A stretch of 39,783 bases of DNA from Anaerolineae bacterium (GCA_023382675.1 JAHDWN010000053.1:1-39783); one strand, 5' to 3'; shown: positions 1-9,646, counted from the stretch's first letter. The notes: generated by a model not told the origin, from the letters alone. Made by a program: numbers and translations.

Positions 1-2
1 AA

Positions 3-53
3 ATCCTGTTCAAGACGCCCTTCGCTGTCCTCCAATCCAAGGGCGCTGCCTAA
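3..53 (+). CDS. C-terminal tail of an upstream gene (partial, unidentified)
   Basis: An open frame enters from the window edge and stops at TAA 51-53, giving 16 residues ending FAVLQSKGAA. Most codons end in G or C, as in the real genes nearby, and a good rho-independent terminator follows 57 bases later. Both points fit the end of a plus-strand gene. The fragment is too short to identify a family. Confidence 0.45.
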   Translation: MLFKTPFAVLQSKGAA

Positions 54-109
54 ACCGCTAACCCTTCCTCCCCTTTCCGAATCGCGCTAACATACACACG
101 TAATGAAAT

Positions 110-140
110 CGCCGGGGTCTACAAGCCCCGGCGCTGTTTT
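110..140 (+). terminator. Rho-independent terminator after the truncated first gene
   Basis: A perfect 8-bp G+C stem pairs 110-117 with 126-133 around an 8-base loop. It is followed by CTG and four T at 137-140. It lies between the stop at 51-53 and the next start at 171, so it should end the upstream transcript. Confidence 0.7.
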
Positions 141-170
141 GTCGTGTTTGTGTGAGCGCTGGATGCAATC

Positions 171-1574
171 ATGCCTCTCTTGAAACGGCGCGCCAGGCGT
201 GTCCTTGTACTCGGCCTGGACTGTGCCTCGCCGGATCTCATCTTCGACCAATTTCGCGCGGACTTGCCTACCTTCACCCAGCTTGCTGCCCAGGGCACGT
301 GGGGCAGGTTGGAATCGTCGATCCCCTGCATCACCGTCCCTGCCTGGACGAGTATGCTCAGCAGCCGCGATCCCGGCGTACTCGGCGTTTACGGCTTCCG
401 CAACCGCGCGGATCGCACCTACAACGCCATGACGACCGCCAATAACACCGCAGTTAAAGTCAACCGCGTCTGGGATTATCTGGGTGAGGCTGGCAAGCGT
501 TCAATTGTCGTTGGTGTGCCGCAGACATTTCCGCCACGCGCGCTGAACGGCGAAATGATCGGCTGCTTTCTCACGCCAGGTATCGAGAGCGCCTTCGCTT
601 ATCCGGCACTTTTGCGCCAGGAGGTGCTCCAGCGCGTACCCAACTACATGTTCGATGTGCGTGAATTCCGCACGGTAGACAAGGCGCGCCTACACCAGAG
701 CCTGCTGGATATGACGGACATGCAGTTTCGCCTGGTCGAGCACCTGATGACAACGCGAGACTGGGATTTTCTCATGTACGTCAACATCGGCGTTGACCGG
801 GTGCATCATGGCTTCTGGCGCTATCACGATCCATTGCATCGCCTGCACGAGCCGAACAGCCCGTTTGCCCGCGTCATTCATGACTACTACGTGCTGATGG
901 ACGATTGGGCGAAACGCCTGATCGAACACGCCGGCGACGACACGCAGGTACTGATCGTCAGCGATCATGGTGTCAAGCGCATGGATGGCGGGATCTGCAT
1001 CAACGAATGGCTCTGGCGTAACGGCTGGCTGGCGCTCAGGACGCCGCCGCGTGAGGGTGAAATCACACCGCTAGAAAAGCTCGATGTCGATTGGGCGAAC
1101 ACGAAAGCCTGGGCAAGCGGCGGCTATTACGGGCGCGTGTTTCTCAACGTGCAGGGCCGTGAGCCACAGGGCACGATCCCGCAGTCGGCCTATGAGACGA
1201 CGCGCGACGAATTGGCGGCGGCGTTGGCGTCGATCCCGGACGCTGCGGGTGAACCGTTGAATACTAAGGTGTTCAAACCGGAACAGATCTACAGCGAGGT
1301 CAACGGCATTGCGCCCGATCTGATGGCCTATTTCGGCGATCTCCATTGGCGGGCAGTCGGCAGCCTCGGACACGGCAGGCATTTCACGCTCGAAAATGAT
1401 ACCGGCCCGGATGACGCCAACCATGCTCAACACGGCATGTTCATTCTCCATGATCCTGGCGTGCGTGGAGCCGGGCAAGTCGATGGACATCAACTAATGG
1501 ATATCGCGCCCACGCTCTTGCAGCGCATGGGTGTGAAAGTGCCTCGCGAAATGCAGGGCAAGCCGATCAAGTAA
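171..1574 (+). CDS. Alkaline-phosphatase-superfamily phosphodiesterase / nucleotide pyrophosphatase
   Basis: This 467-residue protein belongs to the type I phosphodiesterase/nucleotide pyrophosphatase branch of the alkaline phosphatase superfamily, which are two-metal hydrolases of phosphate mono- or diesters. Visible motifs in order are LGLDCASPD near residue 14 (first metal Asp, D17), ITVPAWTSMLS near 54 (Thr nucleophile, probably T55), GVDRVHHGFW in the middle (Asp/His metal ligands), IVSDHGVKRMDGG (Asp-His pair) and HAQHGMF near the end (last His). No signal peptide or membrane segment is evident, so it is probably cytoplasmic. It is monocistronic between a terminator and a convergent operon that ends 12 bases away. 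The substrate cannot be told from sequence. The family assignment is firm. Confidence 0.88.
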   Translation: MPLLKRRARRVLVLGLDCASPDLIFDQFRADLPTFTQLAAQGTWGRLESSIPCITVPAWTSMLSSRDPGVLGVYGFRNRADRTYNAMTTANNTAVKVNRVWDYLGEAGKRSIVVGVPQTFPPRALNGEMIGCFLTPGIESAFAYPALLRQEVLQRVPNYMFDVREFRTVDKARLHQSLLDMTDMQFRLVEHLMTTRDWDFLMYVNIGVDRVHHGFWRYHDPLHRLHEPNSPFARVIHDYYVLMDDWAKRLIEHAGDDTQVLIVSDHGVKRMDGGICINEWLWRNGWLALRTPPREGEITPLEKLDVDWANTKAWASGGYYGRVFLNVQGREPQGTIPQSAYETTRDELAAALASIPDAAGEPLNTKVFKPEQIYSEVNGIAPDLMAYFGDLHWRAVGSLGHGRHFTLENDTGPDDANHAQHGMFILHDPGVRGAGQVDGHQLMDIAPTLLQRMGVKVPREMQGKPIK

Positions 1575-1586
1575 GGTGCGGGCGCG

Positions 1587-2537
1587 TTACCCGTCGAACG
1601 CCAGTGAGACCACCAGCGGAAAATGATCGCTGCCGCCATTGGACGACCATACGTGGGCGTCAATGGCTGCGATTGCGTCGCTGGTGAACACATAATCCAG
1701 CCGCGCGACGGGAATCCACGACGGAAACGTGAAGCCGAAACCGCTGCCTCGCGCTCGGAATACATCCTGAAGCGACGCTGTCATCTTGAAGTAATCGCCT
1801 GTTTGGTCGGACATATTGAAATCCCCGGCGAGGATGATCGGCATCATCTCACCGGCAACACGCAGCAGAATGTCGTCAATCTCTCGGCCTCGTGGTTCGG
1901 TGTTAAAGAAGCCGCGCTCAGGCAGAAACGGATGTACGGGATGAACGCTGTAGAGCGCTACCCGTCGATCATGGATGTTGAGCGTCACGCGCTGGTGGCC
2001 TAGTTCGATCTGCCAGTAGTCATCATTCTGAAGCGGAAACGTGCTAAAAATTCCCTGACCAGGATAGCCATCAGCTGGATGCAGCGCTTGATGTGGAAAC
2101 GTATCGGCAAGCGCCTCTTGAAGGTAAAGCGCGGCTGCGGGCGTGATTTCCTGCATGGCAACGACATCAGCGCCGACATCGCGAATTATCCTGGCGATGG
2201 CTGCAAAGTCGCGATTGTCCTTGCTCACGTTGTACGTTAGCAAGGTGATGCCATCATCATGCGCCGGGAGTACAGGCCGGGGAACGAACAAATCCCCATA
2301 GCTCCAAATCAGCATGATGAGCGGCGGGAGTTGCAGCGCGAGGCTGCGCCAGCGCCTCAGCCCAATGCAGATCAGTGCTGTCGGCAGTGCTAGCAGCCAG
2401 AAAGCAGGCACATACTGGTCGAGCAGTGTGACCGGCAGAAGTTGCTCGCCCACGATCAGACGTAGAAGCAGGTGCAGGCTGGCTGTGAGGCCATAGAGCA
2501 AACACAGCCCAGCCGCAGCGCGGGATTTATTGATCAC
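1587..2537 (-). CDS. Membrane-anchored endonuclease/exonuclease/phosphatase (EEP) family hydrolase
   Basis: This 316-residue protein has two or three hydrophobic segments within residues 8-85 and an EEP domain from about 95 to 314. Catalytic signatures are TYNVSKDN (N103), VVAMQEI (E130), SVHPVHPF (H199), ILAGDFNMSD (D239, N241) and a terminal SDHFPLV (D304, H305). This is the full Mg-dependent phosphoesterase set. The domain probably faces outward, and known EEP substrates include nucleic acids, phospholipids and inositol phosphates. It is the last gene of the minus operon, and its ATG lies inside the final 11 bases of rlmN, which suggests translational coupling. The specific substrate is unknown. 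Confidence 0.85.
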   Translation of the reverse strand: MINKSRAAAGLCLLYGLTASLHLLLRLIVGEQLLPVTLLDQYVPAFWLLALPTALICIGLRRWRSLALQLPPLIMLIWSYGDLFVPRPVLPAHDDGITLLTYNVSKDNRDFAAIARIIRDVGADVVAMQEITPAAALYLQEALADTFPHQALHPADGYPGQGIFSTFPLQNDDYWQIELGHQRVTLNIHDRRVALYSVHPVHPFLPERGFFNTEPRGREIDDILLRVAGEMMPIILAGDFNMSDQTGDYFKMTASLQDVFRARGSGFGFTFPSWIPVARLDYVFTSDAIAAIDAHVWSSNGGSDHFPLVVSLAFDG

Positions 2538-3591
2538 CGGCCCGCTCTGTGGCAGCGTGTTTGCCGCTCAAGACCTTGGACTTGAGTTGGCCGCAGCCGG
2601 CGTCGATGTCGATGCCGCGCCGCACGCGCACGGTGGCCGGAATCCCATACTGCGCCAGGGCTTCGATGAAGGCATTGACACGGCGCATGGACGACGGGCC
2701 GCCCGCATAGCCGCCGGTCGGGTTGAGCGGGATGATGTTGACGTGGCATTTCAGCCCGTGCAATAGCTGTCCGAGGGCGCGGGCTTGCTCCGGGGTGTCA
2801 TTCTCGCCGCTGATCGCCGCCCATTCGAAGGTGACGCGCCGCCCGGTTTTGTCCGCATAGTCGCGGCAGGCGGCGATCAAGTCTTGCAGCGGGTAGCGCT
2901 TGTTGACGGGCAGCAGCGCCGCGCGCTCCTCGTCGGTGGCAGCGTGCAGACTGATCGCCAGCTTGACTTGCAAGCCCTCCTCGGCAAAGCGCCGGATCTG
3001 CGGCACCAGACCGACCGTGCTGACCGTGATATGCCGTGCGCCGATCCCAAGCCGCTCCATAAGCAGGTGAATGGCTTCCAGCGCGGCGTCGTAGTTGTGG
3101 AACGGTTCGCCCATGCCCATCAAAACGACGTTGCTCAAGCGCTCGCCGCGCGCCTCAAGCTCACAGGCAAAGCGCATGGATTGCTCGAAAATCTCATAGG
3201 CTGTCAGATGCCTTGCAAAGCCCATCTGACCTGTCGCGCAAAAGACACAGCCCATGGCACAGCCCGCCTGCGTCGAAATGCAGGCCGTGCGCCGCGCGTC
3301 GTCGTACTCCATCAGCACGCTTTCGATCATCTGGTTGTCGTGCAGACGATAGAGCCGTTTGATCGTGCCGTCGTGACTTTCCTGCTCGGCCACCAGTTCC
3401 AGCGCGCCCAGGCGCGTCTCGGCTGCCAGGCGCTCACGCAGCGCCTTGGGTAGATTGTGCATAGCATCGAACGAACCGGCGCGTTTCTCGTAGAGCCACT
3501 CCCAGATCTGTTTGGCGCGGTAGGCCGGTTCGCCCCAGCTTGCCAACAGTGTTTGCAGCGCCTCGGATGAGAGCGTGTAGAGGTCGATCAT
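2527..3591 (-). CDS. rlmN: RlmN, 23S rRNA (A2503-C2)/tRNA (A37-C2) methyltransferase
   Basis: This radical-SAM enzyme methylates C2 of A2503 in 23S rRNA and of A37 in some tRNAs. The 354-residue length is typical. The radical-SAM cysteines sit in CAMGCVFC (C111, C115, C118). The SAM-binding GMGEPFHNYD motif is intact, and a C-terminal IDIDAGCGQL carries the resolving cysteine, about C333, which forms the transient protein-RNA link. The ATG at 3591 overlaps the TGA of the upstream gene (ATGA), and its own end overlaps the EEP gene. Nothing in the motifs suggests the Cfr C8-methylating relative. Confidence 0.96.
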   Translation of the reverse strand: MIDLYTLSSEALQTLLASWGEPAYRAKQIWEWLYEKRAGSFDAMHNLPKALRERLAAETRLGALELVAEQESHDGTIKRLYRLHDNQMIESVLMEYDDARRTACISTQAGCAMGCVFCATGQMGFARHLTAYEIFEQSMRFACELEARGERLSNVVLMGMGEPFHNYDAALEAIHLLMERLGIGARHITVSTVGLVPQIRRFAEEGLQVKLAISLHAATDEERAALLPVNKRYPLQDLIAACRDYADKTGRRVTFEWAAISGENDTPEQARALGQLLHGLKCHVNIIPLNPTGGYAGGPSSMRRVNAFIEALAQYGIPATVRVRRGIDIDAGCGQLKSKVLSGKHAATERAGDQ

Positions 3592-5144
3592 CGATTGCCC
3601 ACTCTCGCAAAAGCGATCACCAGCACCGCGATGACGATGATGAGCACCGCCAGAATACTCGAACGCGATCCGGATTCGATCAACGGCGGTTGTGTCTGGA
3701 CGGGGATCGGCGTTGCGGTGTCCAGACTGCCCGGCGGGCGCGGCGTCACACTGGGGGTGGGCGTGTGCGTCGGGCGCGGCGTCGGCGTTAGCGTGATCGT
3801 CGCTGTCGCCGTTGCCGATGGCTCTGGACGCTGGGTGCGCGTCGGCGGGAAGGCGGTGAAGGTTGGGCTCGGTGATGGGATGGCCGTTGGCTCACCATAG
3901 AGCACGACACGGAAAGCTGCTGACGCACGCGGCGATACCAACCAGTCACGCACCAACGGGATCAGGCTGTCAGGGGGCAGCCCGGTTGCGGCCTGATATG
4001 CCGTGGCGAAAGCAGTAGTGTCCGCAGTCTGTGCGAGATCGTACACCGCCGGCAGGCCGAGCGTGTCCGCCAGATAGAGCACCATGCTATAGGCCTGCGC
4101 ATTCCAGCGTGAGCGCAAGGTCTCATCCTGTGGTGCTGCGGCCATCTCGCTCAGGCTGAACAGCGTATTGCTGCGCGCCGCGCTGGCCGCCGGGGCCAGG
4201 AGCGCATCTTTGGCTGTCGGCGTATACAAACGCCGCAAGCCATCGACAAACCATTGCGGCACGTCCCGATCTGTCCACATGGGCAGATAGAAAGCGTCGA
4301 ACAGGGAGCTGCTGATCGCATCCTGACTACTGTTAAAGGCATTCAGACGTGCGTACACGATGTCATAGCCGCTGCGGGCAATGATTTGCTCGCCCAGGTC
4401 TGGAACAGGGCATGGCAGCACTGTGCCGGTCGTTTGCCCGACGGCGACCAGTTCGCCCTCTGCATCGGGCGCGCAATTGTTCACGTTGATCGCGCTGTCG
4501 TACAACACAATGTTGAGTGCTGGCCGTCGCTCAGTATTCGCTGCCATCAAGTCGTAGACGGTATCTAGCGAGCGGCTAAGCTGGCTGAGATTGACACTCG
4601 TTGGCGCTGTCAGATCGAAGGGGCGCGATTGACTCTCGCGTCTTTGCCAGGGGGTGCGGCTGTCTGTAAACTGGAGAGTGCCTTCACCGACGTTTGTGAC
4701 ACCGCCTGTGTTGCGCACCGTCCAGACATAATGGATCTCGCTGAACAGCAGCGGCGGGTTAGCCGCGTCGATCTGCCAAACGTAGGCGAATTCCGGGTTG
4801 GGGAAGTCGCTCACCAAGGCTTCCTGCATGTCGATGTTGATCGTTTCGGCAGCGCGGTTTTCGACCTCGATGCGCAAGCTCAGGCCGGCGATGCCTTCCA
4901 GGCGTTGGAGGATAATCGTCGTGAAGCGGATGCCGACAGGGAAAATCACTTCTGCATCGGCGCTGTAAACGAAGCCCTCGGTCGTCACGGCCAGAGTCGG
5001 CGCAAGACTTGGCGTGATCGTGGGCACAGGCGTGGGGGTCTCGGTTGGCAGTGGTGGCACCGGGAGCTGTTGCCCATCCTGCGCCATCGCCGGTAAGGCG
5101 AACCACATGATCGCTGCCAGGATTACAGTGAGCCGACGCATCAT
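3588..5144 (-). CDS. Secreted, C-terminally anchored protein resembling an inactive peptidase MA-like domain
   Basis: This 518-residue protein has a signal peptide (MMRRLTVILAAIMWFALPAMA, cleavage near residue 21), a short Pro/Thr segment, a folded region of about 45-410, a long Pro/Thr/Ser linker of about 410-485 and a C-terminal hydrophobic anchor ending ARVGNR. The stretch VPQWFVDGLRRLYTP resembles the P-WL-EG-A-Y element that follows HExxH in gluzincin peptidase MA-like proteins. Upstream, where HExxH should sit, the sequence reads SSSLFDAFYL with no zinc ligands. I infer a non-catalytic surface protein. It overlaps CPBP protease and rlmN by 4 bases each. The fold assignment is tentative; export and anchoring are clear. 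Confidence 0.7.
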   Translation of the reverse strand: MMRRLTVILAAIMWFALPAMAQDGQQLPVPPLPTETPTPVPTITPSLAPTLAVTTEGFVYSADAEVIFPVGIRFTTIILQRLEGIAGLSLRIEVENRAAETINIDMQEALVSDFPNPEFAYVWQIDAANPPLLFSEIHYVWTVRNTGGVTNVGEGTLQFTDSRTPWQRRESQSRPFDLTAPTSVNLSQLSRSLDTVYDLMAANTERRPALNIVLYDSAINVNNCAPDAEGELVAVGQTTGTVLPCPVPDLGEQIIARSGYDIVYARLNAFNSSQDAISSSLFDAFYLPMWTDRDVPQWFVDGLRRLYTPTAKDALLAPAASAARSNTLFSLSEMAAAPQDETLRSRWNAQAYSMVLYLADTLGLPAVYDLAQTADTTAFATAYQAATGLPPDSLIPLVRDWLVSPRASAAFRVVLYGEPTAIPSPSPTFTAFPPTRTQRPEPSATATATITLTPTPRPTHTPTPSVTPRPPGSLDTATPIPVQTQPPLIESGSRSSILAVLIIVIAVLVIAFARVGNR

Positions 5145-6151
5145 GATGCACCGCCCATCACCACATTGCCGATCAGCACTGCTGCGGCAAGTTGGAAGAA
5201 ATCGTAGCCGATGTGAGCGACAATCGCGCTGGCAGTGCCATAATGCTTGCGCAAGTAGCCAAGCCCCAGTGAAACCACAAAGATGATCAGCGTTGCGGGC
5301 GTCAACGTGTATTGGGTGTGGATGACGGTGAACAGCAGACTGGTCATCAAGTTGCCAAACACGGGCTGGACGGCGCCACGAAACAAGATCTCCTCACCGA
5401 TGCCGACGGCGACCGCAACGAAAAATGCCATGCTCACCGAGTTGAACTGCTGCACAAGCGCCTCGCTGGCTGCCTGTTGTTGTTGCAGCACGTCAGGTTG
5501 CAGCAGCATCTGCATCGCTATGCCCGCGAGAATGATGAAGCCGATGCCCGCAACCACGCCGACCAGACCGGCAATGATGTTACGAGGTGTGAATGTGTTC
5601 AGGCCAAGGCGATCAATCGTTGCCTTGAGATCGCGCCTGATCCATAAGCCGACGCCGAAGACAGCCAGCGCCACCCAGATTAGATTCTGGAAGATCACGC
5701 CGTTCAACGTGATCCCGGTGTCCGCGATGTCACTGGCGAGGCCAGAGATGCCGCCGCCAAGAATGAAAAGGATCAGATTGGCCGACACACCCGTGATGGC
5801 AAGCACGAACGCCGCCAGATGCATATTCGAGTCCGGGTCGTAACTGCCGCCTGTCCCAATCACGCGCTGGAGCATCCGCCGAAAATCAGGCGCACTAATC
5901 GCGAACAAGGCGATGCCGCTCGTGATAACCGCCAGCGCGAAAGCGCCACGGCCATCCGCAGCGGTGAGTGTTTCGACGCGACCGCTCAGGCCGCTCAAGA
6001 GCGCCGATGATCCCAACATGAGATTCAGCCCGGCAATTCCGTAAAGAATCCAGTTGAGAATGGGTCTGTATTTATGAGAAGCATCCCCTACATTAGCGAT
6101 GTAGATGGCCGTCAGGATCAAGCCGACAATGATGAGACCGATCAAGAACAC
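5141..6151 (-). CDS. CPBP-family intramembrane glutamic protease (Abi/CaaX-like)
   Basis: This 336-residue polytopic membrane protein has about eight hydrophobic segments. The CPBP signature is complete: EEILFRG (E253, E254, R258), FTVIHTQY (H278) and IVAHIGYD (H313, with Asp where Asn is often found). The family includes Rce1-type CaaX proteases and bacteriocin-immunity proteins; most bacterial members have unknown substrates. The start is GTG at 6151, preceded by an AGGA ribosome site and an extended -10 element 43 bases upstream. It is the first gene of the operon CPBP, MA-like protein, rlmN, EEP, each overlapping the next. The adjacent secreted, membrane-anchored protein is a possible partner or substrate, which is inference only. 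Confidence 0.9.
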   Translation of the reverse strand: MFLIGLIIVGLILTAIYIANVGDASHKYRPILNWILYGIAGLNLMLGSSALLSGLSGRVETLTAADGRGAFALAVITSGIALFAISAPDFRRMLQRVIGTGGSYDPDSNMHLAAFVLAITGVSANLILFILGGGISGLASDIADTGITLNGVIFQNLIWVALAVFGVGLWIRRDLKATIDRLGLNTFTPRNIIAGLVGVVAGIGFIILAGIAMQMLLQPDVLQQQQAASEALVQQFNSVSMAFFVAVAVGIGEEILFRGAVQPVFGNLMTSLLFTVIHTQYTLTPATLIIFVVSLGLGYLRKHYGTASAIVAHIGYDFFQLAAAVLIGNVVMGGAS

Positions 6152-6193
6152 AGTGTTCCTAGCCTGTCATTGTATAGGACACATTATGTTCGC

Positions 6194-6202
6194 ATTATAC
6201 CA
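6194..6202 (-). promoter_or_regulatory. Extended -10 promoter for the CPBP-rlmN operon
   Basis: Read on the minus strand, the site is TGG followed by a perfect TATAAT. Transcription would start near 6187 and leave a leader of about 36 bases before the GTG at 6151. There is no convincing -35 box, which is usual for extended -10 promoters. Confidence 0.6.
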
Positions 6203-6250
6203 GTGCCCTTGGCGTATTCGCAGTGAGGTTGGCGCACGATGTAAATTTGT

Positions 6251-6274
6251 CGATATATCGGCTAAAATACCGAT
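6251..6274. promoter_or_regulatory. Overlapping palindromes upstream of aconitase
   Basis: A perfect 10-base palindrome, CGATATATCG (6251-6260), overlaps a second inverted repeat with arms ATCGG (6257-6261) and CCGAT (6270-6274). The stretch between them contains TAAAAT (6263-6268), which could serve as a weak -10 for acnA. The position, about 80-100 bases before the acnA start, suits an operator or promoter, but no known regulator motif is recognised. Confidence 0.3.
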
Positions 6275-6351
6275 TGATGTATACCTTCCAACCCTTTCGG
6301 CAGTCCAATTCACTGCCGTTTGCCTCGTTTTGAGTTACATGGGGATAGCGC

Positions 6352-9060
6352 ATGAGCAAACGAATTGACGCATTTGGAGCTAAAGGCACCCTCGACACCG
6401 GAAATGGGCCGGCGATCATCTATCGGTTGAGCAAGCTTGCGGAGCGCGGTGTCGGTCACGTTGACCGGTTGCCCTTCAGCATCAAGATTCTGCTGGAGAA
6501 CGCGCTGCGCAACCTCGACAACTACGAAGTTGACGAGGCGGCTGTGACCGCCATCGCTGGCTGGAATGCGCCCGATCCGGGGCAGGTGGAAATCCCTTAC
6601 AAACCATCCCGTGTCATCTTGCAGGATTTCACCGGCGTGCCGGTCGTGGTCGATCTGGCCGCGCTGCGCAGCGCGATGAAGCGGATGGGCGGGGATGCCA
6701 AGAAGATCAACCCGACCGTCCCGGTCGATCTCGTCATCGATCACTCGGTTCAGGTTGACCGGTTCGCTTCGGCGGGCGCGATCCAGTTCAACGCCAACAT
6801 CGAGTTCGAGCGCAACCGCGAGCGCTATGAGTTCCTGCATTGGGGGCAGAAAGCCTTCGATAACTTCCGTGTCGTGCCGCCCGCAACCGGCATTGTCCAT
6901 CAGGTTAATCTTGAATACCTGGCGAAGGTCGTTCAGCTTTTCGATGTGGATGGCGAAATGGTCGCTATGCCGGATACGCTTGTCGGCACGGACAGTCACA
7001 CGACGATGATCAACGGACTGGGCGTGCTCGGCTGGGGTGTCGGCGGCATCGAGGCAGAGGCGGCGATGCTCAGCCAGCCGATCTACATGCTCATGCCGCA
7101 GGTGATCGGCGTCAAGCTGACGGGCAGCCTGCCGGAGGGTACGACGGCGACCGATTTGGTGCTGACCGTGACGCAGATGCTGCGCAAGAAGGGGGTGGTC
7201 GATAAGTTCGTGGAGTTCTATGGCGAAGGTCTCGGCAGCCTGAGCCTGGCTGACCGCGCGACGATTGCCAACATGGCGCCGGAGTACGGTGCGACCATGG
7301 GCTTCTTCCCGGTCGATGACGAGACGCTCAGCTATCTGCGCCGCACAGGCCGCGATGAAGCATTGGTTCAGCTTGTCGAGCGCTACTGCAAGGAGCAGGG
7401 GCTGTTCCGCACCGCTGCAACACCCGATCCCGTCTTCACCGACACGCTCGCGCTCGACCTAAGCGATGTGCAGTCGAGTATGGCGGGGCCGAAGCGCCCC
7501 CAGGATCGCGTGCTGCTGCGCGACATGAAAGCCACCTTCGAGAAGGCGCTGATCACGCCGGTCGATCAGCGAGGCTTCGCCGTTGGCGAGGACAAGGTTG
7601 GTCGCCGTGCCGTTGTCCATGATAACGGGCACACGGCGGAGGTCGGACATGGGGTAGTCGTCATCGCTGCGATCACGAGCTGCACCAACACCAGCAACCC
7701 CTACGTGATGGTCGGCGCGGGCTTGCTGGCGAAGAACGCCGTCGAAAAAGGCCTGGACGTGCAGCCCTACGTCAAGACCAGTCTCGCGCCCGGCTCGCGC
7801 GTGGTGACGGAATACCTGGACAAAGCCGGGTTGACGCCGTATCTGGAAGCGCTCGGCTTCTATACCGTCGGCTACGGCTGCACGACCTGCATCGGCAACA
7901 GCGGCCCGCTGCCACAGCGCGTGGCACAGGCCGTTCAAGAGGGCGATCTGGTTGCGGCGGCGGTCTTAAGCGGCAACCGTAACTTTGAAGGTCGCATCAA
8001 TCCGTTCGTGAAAGCGAACTATCTGGCGTCTCCGCCGCTGGTCGTCGCCTACGCGCTGGCGGGCACGGTCGATATTGACCTGGTCAACGACCCGCTCGGC
8101 AGCGACCGTGACGGCAACCCGGTCTACCTGCGCGACATCTGGCCGACGCAGGCAGAAGTCCAGGAAACGGTCAACAGCGTCATCACACCGGAGATGTTCC
8201 AGAAGCAGTATGGCAACGTCTACGACGGCAACGAAGTCTGGAACGCGATTCCCGCCAGCGGTGGCGACGTCTACACGTGGGATAACAGCAGCACCTATAT
8301 TCAGGAGCCACCGTTCTTCTTCGAGTTTGCGCGTAATCCTGCGCCTATCGAAGGTATTCACGGGGCGCGCGTCCTGGCGCTGCTCGGCGACTCGATCACG
8401 ACAGATCACATCTCTCCCGCGGGCGACATCGCGCTGAAAAGCCCGGCGGGCGAGTATCTCGTTTCGAATGGGATTGAGAAGCCTGATTTCAACAGCTATG
8501 GCACACGCCGTGGCAATCACGAAGTCATGATCCGGGGCACGTTCGCCAACATTCGCCTGCGCAACCAGCTTGCGCCGGGCACGGAGGGTGGCGTCACGAT
8601 CTATCTGCCCACGGGCGAGCAGATGAGCATCTACGAGGCGTCATCGCGCTATCAGGCTGCGCGCACACCGCTGATTGTGCTGGCGGGTGCGGAGTACGGC
8701 ACGGGCAGCAGCCGCGACTGGGCCGCCAAAGGCACGGCGCTGCTCGGCGTCCGCGCGGTCATCGCCCGCAGCTTTGAGCGCATCCACCGCAGCAACCTGG
8801 TCATGATGGGTGTGCTGCCACTCCAGTTCAAAGACGGCGACAGCGTTGAGTCACTTGGTCTGACCGGGCGCGAAACGTTCGACATTGTTGGCTTGAGCGA
8901 CGACCTGCAGCCCAAGCAAACACTGACCGTGCGCGCCACGGCGGAAGATGGCAGCGTCAAGGAGTTTGAGGTTGTCTGCCGTGCCGATACGCCGGTCGAG
9001 GTCGAGTATTATCACAACGGCGGCATCTTGCAGACGGTGCTGCGCAAGTTCCTCCAGTAG
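6352..9060 (+). CDS. acnA: Aconitate hydratase A
   Basis: This 902-residue monomeric aconitase converts citrate to isocitrate in the TCA cycle. The three [4Fe-4S] ligands are C444 in [10 protein letters not shown] and C510/C513 in [10 protein letters not shown]. Other signatures are [20 protein letters not shown] in domain 1-3, [13 protein letters not shown] at the start of the swivel domain, and the active-site loop [14 protein letters not shown]. The length matches AcnA/IRP1-type enzymes. The ATG has GGGGA at 6341-6345 as ribosome site. It is monocistronic, flanked by palindromes upstream and a strong terminator downstream. With the KorAB oxidoreductase in this window it supplies two steps of an oxidative or reductive TCA route. 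Confidence 0.97.
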   Translation: MSKRIDAFGAKGTLDTGNGPAIIYRLSKLAERGVGHVDRLPFSIKILLENALRNLDNYEVDEAAVTAIAGWNAPDPGQVEIPYKPSRVILQDFTGVPVVVDLAALRSAMKRMGGDAKKINPTVPVDLVIDHSVQVDRFASAGAIQFNANIEFERNRERYEFLHWGQKAFDNFRVVPPATGIVHQVNLEYLAKVVQLFDVDGEMVAMPDTLVGTDSHTTMINGLGVLGWGVGGIEAEAAMLSQPIYMLMPQVIGVKLTGSLPEGTTATDLVLTVTQMLRKKGVVDKFVEFYGEGLGSLSLADRATIANMAPEYGATMGFFPVDDETLSYLRRTGRDEALVQLVERYCKEQGLFRTAATPDPVFTDTLALDLSDVQSSMAGPKRPQDRVLLRDMKATFEKALITPVDQRGFAVGEDKVGRRAVVHDNGHTAEVGHGVVVIAAITSCTNTSNPYVMVGAGLLAKNAVEKGLDVQPYVKTSLAPGSRVVTEYLDKAGLTPYLEALGFYTVGYGCTTCIGNSGPLPQRVAQAVQEGDLVAAAVLSGNRNFEGRINPFVKANYLASPPLVVAYALAGTVDIDLVNDPLGSDRDGNPVYLRDIWPTQAEVQETVNSVITPEMFQKQYGNVYDGNEVWNAIPASGGDVYTWDNSSTYIQEPPFFFEFARNPAPIEGIHGARVLALLGDSITTDHISPAGDIALKSPAGEYLVSNGIEKPDFNSYGTRRGNHEVMIRGTFANIRLRNQLAPGTEGGVTIYLPTGEQMSIYEASSRYQAARTPLIVLAGAEYGTGSSRDWAAKGTALLGVRAVIARSFERIHRSNLVMMGVLPLQFKDGDSVESLGLTGRETFDIVGLSDDLQPKQTLTVRATAEDGSVKEFEVVCRADTPVEVEYYHNGGILQTVLRKFLQ

Positions 9061-9083
9061 ACCTGTGCAATTTGATGAACGAC

Positions 9084-9119
9084 CAGGGGCGGATCAACGT
9101 ATCCGCCCCTGACTTTTTT
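9084..9119 (+). terminator. Rho-independent terminator of acnA
   Basis: A perfect 11-bp stem pairs 9084-9094 with 9101-9111 around a 6-base loop. It is followed by ACTTTTTT (9112-9119). It lies 24 bases after the acnA stop and before rnhA. Confidence 0.93.
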
Positions 9120-9158
9120 GCGTTGGGTCGATAAACGGCGATTGTTCGATGAGGTGAT

Positions 9159-9614
9159 ATGGAGCAGGAACAGAAAGTCATCATTTACACCGATGGCGGT
9201 TGCAAACCGAATCCCGGTGCAGGTGGTTGGGCGGCGCTGCTTATTTATGGGGATATGCAGAAGCCGCTGTACGGTTACGATGCACGGACGACCAACAATC
9301 GCATGGAACTCACGGCGGCGGTGCGGGCGCTGTCTGCGCTCAAGCGCCCCTGCGCAGTCGAGTTTCACACCGATTCGCAGTACATGCGCAACGGCATCAC
9401 TTCGTGGATTGATAAGTGGCGGCAAAACGGTTGGCGCACGGCCAACAAGAAACCGGTCGAGAACCAGGATTTATGGATGCGGCTCTATGAGCTAACGCAG
9501 CAGCATACCATTGATTGGAAATGGGTGCGGGGACACGCCGGGAATCAGTATAATGAGCGTGTTGACCAACTGGCGACCCGCGCGCGCGAGCAGCGGATCT
9601 CGTCAGAGGCTTGA
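9159..9614 (+). CDS. rnhA: Ribonuclease HI
   Basis: This 151-residue enzyme cleaves the RNA strand of RNA-DNA hybrids, for example R-loops and Okazaki primers. All catalytic residues are present two positions later than in the E. coli protein: D12 (YTDGGCKPNPG), E50 (NNRMELT), D72 (HTDSQY), H126 (VRGHAGN) and D136 (ERVDQLA). The basic hybrid-binding segment WRQNGWRTANKK is also present, placing it in the classic bacterial type 1 group. The start is ATG 9159, immediately preceded by GAGGTGAT (9151-9158), a long match to the 16S rRNA anti-SD. The aminotransferase begins 32 bases downstream, so the two are probably co-transcribed. Confidence 0.96.
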   Translation: MEQEQKVIIYTDGGCKPNPGAGGWAALLIYGDMQKPLYGYDARTTNNRMELTAAVRALSALKRPCAVEFHTDSQYMRNGITSWIDKWRQNGWRTANKKPVENQDLWMRLYELTQQHTIDWKWVRGHAGNQYNERVDQLATRAREQRISSEA

Positions 9615-9646
9615 TCCGCTCATCACTTACTGATGGAGTATGTCTG

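Noticed and set aside
3660-3900. Short-period repeat DNA near the 5' end of the plus strand here
   Set aside because: The regularity comes from Pro/Thr/Ser codons in the linker of the anchored secreted protein, not from a non-coding repeat or CRISPR array.
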